Below, piece by piece: positions 26,081 through 33,446 of a DNA stretch of 64,000 nucleotides (its first letter is position 1; each line of letters starts with the position of its first letter). Source of the stretch: Janthinobacterium psychrotolerans (GTDB lineage Bacteria; Pseudomonadota; Gammaproteobacteria; Burkholderiales; Burkholderiaceae_D); NCBI RefSeq assembly GCF_001677885.1, contig NZ_LOCQ01000049.1, positions 62,001 to 126,000 on the forward strand. The letters run 5' to 3'. Under the pieces are notes generated by a model that saw nothing but the letters and a program-made list of their open reading frames with translations, did no database searches and was not told the DNA's origin. The position numbers and the translations under genes are program-made.

Positions 26081-26170
26081 TCCCCATGATGTAGTTCGTT
26101 TTATCTGGCGCCGCGCAGCAAGAACATCACAGCCATCGCGCGGCGCGCCCCCACTCCTCGGGGGAGTTGC

Positions 26171-26202
26171 GCGTTGCGATCAGCGATCCAACGCGTTTTT
26201 TT
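26171..26202 (+). terminator. Intrinsic terminator after the Pro-rich lipoprotein gene
   Basis: GCGTTG pairs with CAACGC, with an inner GATC/GATC stem, one bulge and an AGC loop, followed by a run of seven T. The 90 bases between the stop codon and the hairpin hold no other recognised feature. Confidence 0.85.
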
Positions 26203-26291
26203 ATGCTTGGAGTCGATGCAAGCCAGCAGGTTCACCGCGATCGTATTGATCTGTCTCAATTTAGCTTGCGTCAGTGCGGCTACCCGCACAT

Positions 26292-26316
26292 TTTTCCCGC
26301 CCTGCGTGCGGGAAAA
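26292..26316 (+). promoter_or_regulatory. Candidate enhancer (UAS) for the DctD-like activator
   Basis: TTTTCCCGC-N7-GCGGGAAAA is a perfect nine-base inverted repeat. The A-run is on the wrong side for a terminator on either strand. It ends 87 bases upstream of the -24 element of a sigma-54 promoter, the usual distance for an NtrC-class binding site, and the operon encodes such an activator. Confidence 0.55.
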
Positions 26317-26403
26317 CCGACAGCGACCGGAAAACGTTTTGTGCGCGCCACTAATTAACGTTTAGAAACAATCACTTGCCATTCGCCGCAAAATGCGTTT
26401 CAC

Positions 26404-26419
26404 TGGCACGAAAGATGCT
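26404..26419 (+). promoter_or_regulatory. Sigma-54 promoter of the ABC/DctBD operon
   Basis: TGGCACG-AAAG-ATGCT matches the -24/-12 consensus TGGCACG-N4-TTGCW except for one base, with GG and GC at the correct separation. It is 60 bases upstream of the start of the substrate-binding protein gene. Confidence 0.75.
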
Positions 26420-26478
26420 CTTGTGTTGACATGGCCGCCGTCAGAGCAGCCCGCACACATCATCCATTTGGAGACAGC

Positions 26479-27492
26479 ATGACCCACCCTGCCCGCGTTT
26501 CGTCCGTTTTTTCGTCCCTGTTCAATACCAGAGCGCTGGCCGTCGCCGTTGCGCTGGCCGCGCAATGGCCGCTGTCCGTCCACGCCGCCGACCTGGTGCG
26601 CCTGGGAAACCTGAAATTCGCCCACTACGGCGCGGTGGCCTACATGAAGGAAATCGCCCCCAAATTTGACCTGAAGATCGAGGAGCGCATCTTCGCCAAG
26701 GGTCTCGACATCGTGCCGGCCATGATCGCCGGCGAGATCGACGTGTCGGCCAGCGCGCTCGAAGCGGCCATCACCGGCCGCGCCACCGGCCTGCCGGTCT
26801 ACCTGGTGGGCGGCTTTGCCAAGGGCGGCGTGCAGATCGTCGGCCGCCCGGACCTCAATATCAAGGGCATCGCCGACCTGAAAGGCAAGAAAGTCGGCGT
26901 CACGCGCGGCGGGCCGCAGGAGATCCTGCTGTTTGCCGAACTGACCAAGGCCAAGCTGACCTGGTCGGACAAACCGGGCAAGGACGTGCAGATCCTGTAC
27001 ATGGGCTACCCTGACCTGAACCAGGCGCTGCTGACGAAGGACATCGATGTCATGAGCCAGTCCGAGCCGTATTCGACGCAGGCGATCCACAAGCAATATG
27101 GCGCCGCCATCCTGAAACCCTACGACACGCCGCTGGGCGAGCCGGTGCGCGCCCTGGTGATGACGGAAAAAATGTACAAGGAAAAACCGGCCGTGGCGCA
27201 GCGCTTCATGGACTGCTTTGTCGCCGCCACCCGCGCCTTCCTGGCCGACCCGAAACTGGCGGAAAAATACGTGCGTGAATCGATGTTCAAGAACCAGATC
27301 ACCAGCGAGGACTATCGCGACGCCATCGACAATGCCATCTTTACGGAAGACATTACCCAGAGCCACGTGCAGCTGACCACCGACTATATGGTGAAGTTCG
27401 GCGTCGGCCGCATGACCAGGCCGCCTGCCGCCAGGGACTGGGTCAAGCTGGACCTGCTGGAAAAAGCCAAGAAATCCTACGCACCACGCTAA
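26479..27492 (+). CDS. ABC transporter substrate-binding protein (NitT/TauT type)
   Basis: The 337-aa product has a signal peptide ending near VHAAD and the NMT1/SsuA-like fold: LGNLKFAHYGAVAYMKEI, GEIDVSASALEAAITGRATGLPVYLVGG, DLKGKKVGVTRGGPQEILLFAEL, MTEKMYKEKPAVAQRFMDCF. Family members bind nitrate, sulfonates, taurine, pyrimidines or other small anions in the periplasm. The ATG at 26479 has GGAG upstream. It heads a five-gene operon of the binding protein, permease, ATPase and a two-component system. Ligand unknown; a carboxylate or sulfonate is suggested by the DctB-like sensor. Confidence 0.85.
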   Translation: MTHPARVSSVFSSLFNTRALAVAVALAAQWPLSVHAADLVRLGNLKFAHYGAVAYMKEIAPKFDLKIEERIFAKGLDIVPAMIAGEIDVSASALEAAITGRATGLPVYLVGGFAKGGVQIVGRPDLNIKGIADLKGKKVGVTRGGPQEILLFAELTKAKLTWSDKPGKDVQILYMGYPDLNQALLTKDIDVMSQSEPYSTQAIHKQYGAAILKPYDTPLGEPVRALVMTEKMYKEKPAVAQRFMDCFVAATRAFLADPKLAEKYVRESMFKNQITSEDYRDAIDNAIFTEDITQSHVQLTTDYMVKFGVGRMTRPPAARDWVKLDLLEKAKKSYAPR

Positions 27493-27508
27493 CACTGGAA
27501 AGCTGACG

Positions 27509-28330
27509 ATGAATGTACAAATGATGAAACGTTTCGCGCACGGCGCCGTCGTGCCGGTGGCCATGCTGCTGCTGTGGCAGGCCATGTCCACCTTTGGCTG
27601 GATCAATCCGCAGATCCTGCCCTCGCCGGTGGCGGTGGTGGTGAAATGGGTTGAATACCTGATCCCGATGGAAGCCTACACCCCCGAAGCCGGCAACTAC
27701 CTGGTGTGGATGTTCTCGGGCGAACTGCCGCACGACGCCTGGGCCAGCCTGTCGCGCGTGCTGGGCGGCTTTGCCATCGGCGCCGGCCTGGCCTTGCCGC
27801 TGGGCCTGTTGATGGGCACCAACAAGACCATTTATAAACTGTTCGACCCGCTGGTGCAGGTGCTGCGCCCGATTCCGCCGATCGCCTATATTCCGCTGGC
27901 GATCCTGTGGTTTGGCCTGGGCAATCCGCCCGCCTTCTTCCTGATCAGCATCGGCTCCTTCTTCCCGGTGCTGATGAACACGATCGCCGGCGTGCGCCAG
28001 GTCGACGGCATCTATATCCGCGCCGCCCGCAACCTGGGCGCCAGCCAGATGACGATGTTTCGCCGCGTGATCTTGCCGGCGGCCACGCCGTACATCCTGG
28101 CCGGTGCGCGCATCGGCATGGGCACGGCGTTTATCGTCGTGATCGTGGCGGAAATGATTGCCGTCAATAGTGGCCTGGGCTTCCGCATCCTCGAAGCGCG
28201 CGAGTATTTCTGGTCCGATAAAATTATTGCCGGCATGTTTACCATCGGCCTGTTTGGCCTGGCCATCGATATCGCCATGAATGCCCTGAATAATCATCTG
28301 CTGCAGTGGCACCGCGGCCTGGAACACTGA
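27509..28330 (+). CDS. ABC transporter permease (NitT/TauT type)
   Basis: The 273-aa product has six or so membrane segments and the BPD_transp_1 loop region with NLGASQMTMFRRVILPAATPYILAGARIGMGTAF, the EAA-like motif that contacts the ATPase. It starts 16 bases after the binding-protein stop. It is typical of SsuC/TauC-like permeases in length. Confidence 0.9.
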   Translation: MNVQMMKRFAHGAVVPVAMLLLWQAMSTFGWINPQILPSPVAVVVKWVEYLIPMEAYTPEAGNYLVWMFSGELPHDAWASLSRVLGGFAIGAGLALPLGLLMGTNKTIYKLFDPLVQVLRPIPPIAYIPLAILWFGLGNPPAFFLISIGSFFPVLMNTIAGVRQVDGIYIRAARNLGASQMTMFRRVILPAATPYILAGARIGMGTAFIVVIVAEMIAVNSGLGFRILEAREYFWSDKIIAGMFTIGLFGLAIDIAMNALNNHLLQWHRGLEH

Positions 28331-28341
28331 GAGGAACGGCC

Positions 28342-29133
28342 ATGACCACCATCAATATCAACGCAGTCAACAAGGTATTTACCACCGGCGGCAGCGATGT
28401 CATTGCGCTCAAGGACATCAACCTCGATATCGCCAGCGGCGAGTTCATCTGCCTGCTGGGGCCGTCCGGCTGCGGCAAGTCGACCCTGCTCAACGCGATT
28501 GCCGGCTTTTCGCAGCCCACTTCCGGCCAGATCCTGGCTGGCGGCAAGCTGATCACCGACCCGGGTCCGGATCGCGGCATGGTGTTCCAGGAATATGCGC
28601 TGTTTCCATGGATGTCGATCGAGAGCAATATCGCGTTCGGTCTGGAGATCGCCGGCAAGCCGCCGGCCGAGATCCGCGAACGCGTCGACATGCTGCTGAA
28701 CATGCTGGGGCTGACGGAATTTCGTTTGCGCTTTCCGAAAGACTTGTCGGGCGGCATGCGCCAGCGCGTGGCGATTGCCCGCGTGCTGGCGCTCGACTCC
28801 CCGATCATGCTGATGGACGAGCCGTTCGGCGCGCTCGACGCCTTGACCAGGCGAAATTTGCAGGATGAATTGCTGAAAATCTGGAAAGTCTTCGGCACCA
28901 CCATCGTTTTTGTGACGCACTCGATCGAGGAATCGATCTACCTGGCCGACCGCACCATCGTCATGACCTACCGCCCGGGCACCATCAAGCGCGACGTGGC
29001 GATCGACCTGCCGCGCCCGCGCGACCCGAGCGACCCCGAGTTCAACCGTTTGAAACGCATGCTGGGCGAGATGGTGATGGAAGAGCAGCAACGCCATCAC
29101 CATGCGGAAACCATGGCCAGCACCGCGGATTGA
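28342..29133 (+). CDS. ABC transporter ATP-binding protein (NitT/TauT type)
   Basis: The 263-aa product has Walker A LGPSGCGKST, Q-loop VFQEYALFPW, signature LSGGMRQRVAIARVLA, Walker B IMLMDEPFGALDA and the H-loop FVTHSIEES. It powers import through the adjacent permease. The ATG at 28342 has GAGG upstream and follows the permease stop by 11 bases. Its stop overlaps the TTG start of the sensor kinase, tying the transporter to its regulator. Confidence 0.92.
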   Translation: MTTININAVNKVFTTGGSDVIALKDINLDIASGEFICLLGPSGCGKSTLLNAIAGFSQPTSGQILAGGKLITDPGPDRGMVFQEYALFPWMSIESNIAFGLEIAGKPPAEIRERVDMLLNMLGLTEFRLRFPKDLSGGMRQRVAIARVLALDSPIMLMDEPFGALDALTRRNLQDELLKIWKVFGTTIVFVTHSIEESIYLADRTIVMTYRPGTIKRDVAIDLPRPRDPSDPEFNRLKRMLGEMVMEEQQRHHHAETMASTAD

Positions 29134-30995
29134 ACCTGTTCCAGCGCCTGCAATGGTTGAAGCCGCCGGCAAGCGCCGTGCTGGCCGGCGCCTCGCTGAT
29201 ATCGCTGGTGGCGCTGACCTGGTTCACTCACGCCTGGGTCCAGCAGCGCCAGCTCGACGAGTTGCACCGCACCCTCGATTCGCGCGCCGAACTGTATGCG
29301 GCCTCGATCGGCGGCGCCCTCAACAAATATGAGTTCCTGCCGCTGGCCGTGGCCCAGAGCGAGGCGGTGGCGCAGCTGATCGAGCAGCCCACGCCGGCCA
29401 GGGTGACCGAGCTGAACGCCTACCTGGTCGATATCAACCGCCGCGCCGGCGCCTTTGCCGTATATGTGCTCGACGCCGGCGGCACCACGCTGGCGTCGAG
29501 CAACTGGCAGGACGCCAGCTCCTATGTCGGCGTCAATTATGGCTTCCGGCCGTATTTCAAGAACGCCATTGCCGGCGGCATCGGCCGGTTTTACGGCATC
29601 GGCGCCTCCACCTTCGAGGCCGGCTATTTCATTTCCCAGCCGGTAGTGCGCCACGGGCGCATCATCGGCATCGTCGCCGCCAAGGTCAACCTGGACTGGA
29701 TCGAGCAGTCGTGGCGCTCGCCGGGCGCCGGCGAGCAGATCTGGGTCAAGGACGCCAATGGCGTGATCATCCTGGCCAGCACGCCGTCCTTCAAATTCAA
29801 TACCCTGGCGGCGCTGTCGGCGGCGGCCAAGCGCGACATCAGCAGCCAGCGCCAGTTCCTGCAAGAAAACTTGCCGATCCTGCCGCACCGCGTACGGCGC
29901 CAGTTTGCCGATGGCGCCAGCGTGCTGACGCTGGACGCCGACTATCTGGCCGTCAATCGTCCGCTCGGTCCGCTTAAATGGCAGATCACGGTGCTGGCCG
30001 AGCTCGACCAGGTTGCCGAGGCGGCGCGCAATGCCGCCATCGGCGCGGCCCTGGGCTGGGCCCTGCTGATGCTGGCGCTGATGTACGCGCGCCAGCGCCG
30101 GCGCCGTATCGCCGACAAGCTCAAGGCGCAGCAGACCCTGGCGCTGGCGTATGAACAGCTGGAAATCAAGGTGGCCCAGCGCACGGCCGACCTGGTGCAT
30201 GCGAACGGTCGGCTGCAGGCCGAGGTGGCCGAACGCGAGCGGGCCGAGCAGACCCTGCGCTACGCCCAGGCCGAGCTGGTGCAAAGCGGCAAGCTGGCGG
30301 CCATCGGCCAGATGGCGGCCGGCGTCACGCACGAGCTGAACCAGCCGCTGGCGGCGCTGCAAACCTTTTCCGACAACGCCAGGGTGTTTTTGGCACGCGG
30401 GCGCATCGATGACGCGCTCGACAACCTGTCGACGATTTCCGACTTGGTCAAGCGGCTCGGTTATGTCACCTCGCAATTGAAGGGCTTTGCGCGGCGCAGC
30501 GACGATGCGAGGAAACCCGTGCCGGTGCGCCAGGCGTTTGCGCAAACCATGCTGCAGGTGCGCACACGCAAGAATGCGCAGCGCTTGCGCCTGCATGAAA
30601 GCTGGCCCGAGGACGAGCTTGTCGTGCTGTGCAACGCCATCGGTCTGGAGCAAGTGTTGAGCAACCTGATCACCAATGCCATGGATGCCGTGCCAGAGAG
30701 CGAACCGGTGGAGATCTGGCTGCAGGTGCGCAGCGAAGGCGCGCTGGCCGTGATCCACATCACCGACAATGGCCCCGGCATACCGCTGGCCTCGCTGGAG
30801 CGCATTTTCGATCCCTTCCATACCACCAAGGAGCATGGCCTGGGCCTCGGTTTGTCGATCAGCGCCGGCATCGTGCGCGCCGCCGGCGGCACGCTGGCCG
30901 TGCGCAACCGATCGACGGCCGAAGGCGGCGGCGCGCAGTTTACAATCACGCTGACGCGCGAGCAAAACAAGAGCAAGGACGAGACGGATGCATGA
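29130..30995 (+). CDS. DctB-like sensor histidine kinase
   Basis: The 621-aa product has a membrane segment (about 13-32), a large periplasmic dCache/PAS-type sensor (about 33-300; VYVLDAGGTTLASSNW, FRPYFKNAIAG, GRFYGIGASTFEAGYFISQPV), a second membrane segment (about 303-325), a coiled coil, then the kinase core. The phosphoacceptor is His 401 in THELNQPL, with the N box (NLITNAMDAV), G1 (DNGPGIP) and G2 (GLGLGLS). The periplasmic layout matches DctB-type dicarboxylate sensors. The start is TTG at 29130, four bases inside the ATPase gene. Being in the transporter operon, it probably senses the transported molecule. Confidence 0.87.
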   Translation: MNLFQRLQWLKPPASAVLAGASLISLVALTWFTHAWVQQRQLDELHRTLDSRAELYAASIGGALNKYEFLPLAVAQSEAVAQLIEQPTPARVTELNAYLVDINRRAGAFAVYVLDAGGTTLASSNWQDASSYVGVNYGFRPYFKNAIAGGIGRFYGIGASTFEAGYFISQPVVRHGRIIGIVAAKVNLDWIEQSWRSPGAGEQIWVKDANGVIILASTPSFKFNTLAALSAAAKRDISSQRQFLQENLPILPHRVRRQFADGASVLTLDADYLAVNRPLGPLKWQITVLAELDQVAEAARNAAIGAALGWALLMLALMYARQRRRRIADKLKAQQTLALAYEQLEIKVAQRTADLVHANGRLQAEVAERERAEQTLRYAQAELVQSGKLAAIGQMAAGVTHELNQPLAALQTFSDNARVFLARGRIDDALDNLSTISDLVKRLGYVTSQLKGFARRSDDARKPVPVRQAFAQTMLQVRTRKNAQRLRLHESWPEDELVVLCNAIGLEQVLSNLITNAMDAVPESEPVEIWLQVRSEGALAVIHITDNGPGIPLASLERIFDPFHTTKEHGLGLGLSISAGIVRAAGGTLAVRNRSTAEGGGAQFTITLTREQNKSKDETDA

Positions 30996-32334
30996 GAACA
31001 ATTTCGACGGCATGCAAGTGCTGCTGGTGGAAGACGACGCCGTGGTGCGCAAGGGTGCGCGCCAGTCGCTGGAACTGGCCGGCCTGCAAGTGACGGCGGT
31101 TGCCACGGCCGAGGAAGCACTGCCCCACCTGGTGCCGGAATTTGCCGGCATTTTACTCAGCGACATCAAGCTGCCCGGCATCGATGGCTTGAAATTGCTC
31201 GATATCGCCGTGGCGCAGGACGCCAGCCTGCCGGTGATCCTGGTGACCGGCCATGGCGACGTGTCGATGGCGGTGGGCGCCATGCGCCGCGGCGCCTACG
31301 ACTTTATCGAAAAACCGTTTTCGGCCGACCTGCTGGTCGAAGTGTGCCGGCGTGCGCTCGACAAGCGCCACCTGGTGCTGGAAAACATGAATTTGCGGCG
31401 CCAGCTCGAGCAGCGCGTCGGCATCGAGGCGCGCATCGTGGGGCGCAGCCCGGCCATGGCCAAGGTGCGCCAGCTGGTGCTGAACCTGGCGCCCAAGTCC
31501 GCCGACATCATTATCCTGGGCGAGACCGGCACCGGCAAGGAATTGATCGCGCGCTGCCTGCACGACTTCAGCGAGCGGCGCGACCACCCTTTTGTGGCCA
31601 TCAACTGCGGCGCCCTGCCCGAGTCGATCTTTGAATCGGAACTGTTCGGCCACGAGGAAGGCGCGTTTACGGGCGCCCAGCGCCAGCGCATCGGCAAGAT
31701 CGAATACGCCAATGGCGGCACCTTGTTTCTCGATGAAATCGAAAGCATGCCGCTGGCGCTGCAAGTAAAATTGCTGCGCGTGCTGCAGGAACGCCAGGTC
31801 GAACGGCTCGGTTCGAACAAGCTGATTTCCGTGAACTTTCGCGTGATCGCCGCCGCCAAGGAAGACCTGAACGTGCTGGCCGAACAGGGCAAGTTCCGCG
31901 CCGACCTGTATTACCGCCTCAATGTCGCCAGCCTCACCCTGCCAGCGCTGCGCAACCGGCGCGAAGACATTCCACTGCTGTTCGAATTTTTCGTGCTGCA
32001 GGCGGCGCTGCGCTACGGCCAGCCGGCCGCGCTGGTCAGCGGCGAACTGCTGGGCTCGTTGATGGCGCAGCGCTGGGCCGGCAATGTGCGCGAACTGCAC
32101 AATGTGGCCGACCGCTTCGTGCTCGGTTTGCTGGACGACACCCTGAGCCCGGCCGGCTGCCGCGAAGCGTCGCTGGCCGAGCAGGTCGACGCGTTTGAAA
32201 TCTCGATTATCGAAGAGGCCCTGCGGCGCCATAACGGCAATGTGATCGAGGCGGCCACGTCGCTGAATATCCCGAAAAAAACCCTGTACGACAAGCTCAA
32301 GCGTTTCGACATTTCAACCGAGCAGTTCCGCTGA
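30988..32334 (+). CDS. DctD-like sigma-54-dependent response regulator
   Basis: The 448-aa product is an NtrC-class activator. It has a receiver with Asp 59 in LLSDIKLPG, then the AAA+ domain with GETGTGKE, EEGAFTGAQ (the GAFTGA loop that contacts sigma-54), LDEIESMPLALQVKLLRVLQE and RWAGNVREL, and a C-terminal Fis-type helix-turn-helix (NVIEAATSLNIPKKTLYDKLKRF). The start overlaps the kinase gene by eight bases. A sigma-54 promoter with an upstream dyad lies before the operon, so it very likely activates its own operon. Confidence 0.9.
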   Translation: MHENNFDGMQVLLVEDDAVVRKGARQSLELAGLQVTAVATAEEALPHLVPEFAGILLSDIKLPGIDGLKLLDIAVAQDASLPVILVTGHGDVSMAVGAMRRGAYDFIEKPFSADLLVEVCRRALDKRHLVLENMNLRRQLEQRVGIEARIVGRSPAMAKVRQLVLNLAPKSADIIILGETGTGKELIARCLHDFSERRDHPFVAINCGALPESIFESELFGHEEGAFTGAQRQRIGKIEYANGGTLFLDEIESMPLALQVKLLRVLQERQVERLGSNKLISVNFRVIAAAKEDLNVLAEQGKFRADLYYRLNVASLTLPALRNRREDIPLLFEFFVLQAALRYGQPAALVSGELLGSLMAQRWAGNVRELHNVADRFVLGLLDDTLSPAGCREASLAEQVDAFEISIIEEALRRHNGNVIEAATSLNIPKKTLYDKLKRFDISTEQFR

Positions 32335-32382
32335 CGCCTGCGCCGCGGCCAGCCATGCGCTCACAGCGCGCAGCGCCGTATT

Positions 32383-32415
32383 CCTACTTGCGCGGCGCCG
32401 GCGCCATGCAAAAAT
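32383..32415 (+). promoter_or_regulatory. Shared promoter cassette, copy A
   Basis: CCTACTTG, then 16 bases from the end of TTGCGC to AAAAAT. The -10-like hexamer ends 35 bases before the start codon. Copies B (32994) and C (36121) have the same element, spacing and leader length before paralogous genes. Confidence 0.6.
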
Positions 32416-32449
32416 GGCGGCTCCTTCTTTCTCATCTCAAGGAGCTCCC

Positions 32450-32911
32450 ATGAAATCCTCAATGATTCTTGCCGGCATGCTGCTGGCCAGCGCAGGCGCC
32501 TTCGTCCAGGCGCAGTCGAACACCACCACCACCACGGGCGGCACCGGCAGCACGCAGCAGGATGCGCAGCCGACCTCGGGCAACCAGACGGACAAGCAGA
32601 CGGGCGACAAGGCCATGCAGCAGAAAAAGAAATCCAGGCGCAGCCAGGCTGCGGGCAGCGACGTCAACCGTGGCAGCAATTCGGGCGGCGGCACCTCGGG
32701 CAGCGCCGGCCAGTCGGGCGGCAGCGCAGGACGCACCGGCACCCAGGACAGCACGGGCAATACCGGTAGCGGCTCGACAGGCAGCTCGGGGTCATCAGGA
32801 ACGTCGGGCACCTCGGGTACATCAGGCACCGGCGGAACCGGAACCGGGACCGGAACCGGGACCGGGACCGGCAATACCAGCACCACGCCGCCAGGCTCGC
32901 CAGGGCGCTGA
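32450..32911 (+). CDS. Small exported Gly/Ser/Thr-rich protein, paralogue 1
   Basis: The 153-aa product has a signal peptide (MKSSMILAGMLLASAGAFVQA) cleaved before QSN, then a low-complexity mature part: TTTTTGGTGSTQQ, a basic KKKSRRS patch, and a long Gly/Thr/Ser tail. The last third is encoded by an imperfect RACCGG six-base tandem repeat (about 32826-32872), so the length may vary between strains. The ATG at 32450 has AAGGAG upstream. It shares signal peptide and promoter cassette with the genes at 33062 and 36189. Probably a periplasmic or surface protein; function unknown. Confidence 0.7.
   Translation: MKSSMILAGMLLASAGAFVQAQSNTTTTTGGTGSTQQDAQPTSGNQTDKQTGDKAMQQKKKSRRSQAAGSDVNRGSNSGGGTSGSAGQSGGSAGRTGTQDSTGNTGSGSTGSSGSSGTSGTSGTSGTGGTGTGTGTGTGTGNTSTTPPGSPGR
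32826..32872 (+). repeat. Six-base tandem repeat within a coding region
   Basis: Imperfect tandem copies of (G/A)ACCGG encode the Gly-Thr tail of the small exported protein. All changes seen keep the reading frame, since the unit is six bases. Confidence 0.8.
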
Positions 32912-32993
32912 AGCACCCAGGCAGCGATCGCCGCAGGCCGCCCATACGTGTCCGTCAAGAAAGGCATCGGCCCACACATTCATGAGGCGGCCT

Positions 32994-33026
32994 CCTACTT
33001 GCGTGCCGGGATACGCATGTGACAAT
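32994..33026 (+). promoter_or_regulatory. Shared promoter cassette, copy B
   Basis: CCTACTTG with TTGCGT, 16 bases, then GACAAT at 33021-33026. The hexamer ends 36 bases before the start codon at 33062. Confidence 0.62.
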
Positions 33027-33061
33027 CCCATCATCAAGTAACTTTTTACAGGAACACCACC

Positions 33062-33442
33062 ATGAAAACCGCCGCGCTTCTGCTTTCCGCCACCCTGATG
33101 ACCGTGGGCGGCGCCTGGGTGCAAGCCCAGTCGACCACCAACCTGAACCAGACCGGCAACCACGTCAACAACCAGCGCGAACCGGGCCAGCAGTCCGATG
33201 AGTCCGACAAGCTGGACAACAAGGGCAAACCCATGCCAGGCAGCAAGATGCGCCAGCATGAACGCCCAGCCAAAGTCCAGCGTACGATGAAACGCGACAA
33301 GCAGCAGCGTCCGGCGCCTATGCCTGCGGACACTCCCAATACCCAGCCCGTACCCGGCACCTTGAGCCCGCCGGCAATTCCCGGCGCGCCGGTCGCACCG
33401 ATGCCGACCGTGCCGCCGACCACCCCGGCAACCATGCAATAA
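33062..33442 (+). CDS. Small exported Pro/Gln-rich protein, paralogue 2
   Basis: The 126-aa product has a signal peptide (MKTAALLLSATLMTVGGAWVQA) followed by QSTTNLNQTGN, a charged middle (ESDKLDNKGKPMPGSKMRQHERPAKVQRTMKRDKQQR) and a Pro-rich tail. The N-terminus parallels paralogues 1 and 3 (VQAQS/AQAQS). AGGAA precedes the ATG at 33062. It ends four bases before the stop of the convergent M14 gene, with no terminator between, so the two may interfere. Function unknown. Confidence 0.68.
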   Translation: MKTAALLLSATLMTVGGAWVQAQSTTNLNQTGNHVNNQREPGQQSDESDKLDNKGKPMPGSKMRQHERPAKVQRTMKRDKQQRPAPMPADTPNTQPVPGTLSPPAIPGAPVAPMPTVPPTTPATMQ

Positions 33443-33446
33443 GCGG

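Noticed and set aside
26216..26365. Possible 49-residue exported peptide (MQASRFTAIVLICLNLACVSA...)
   Set aside because: It looks like a signal peptide with GGAG upstream, but it overlaps the enhancer dyad of the sigma-54 promoter and has no recognisable mature part; chance is more likely.
32437..32979. Minus-strand frame with PVPVPVP repeats
   Set aside because: It is the complement of the Gly-Thr tandem repeat of the exported protein at 32450-32911.
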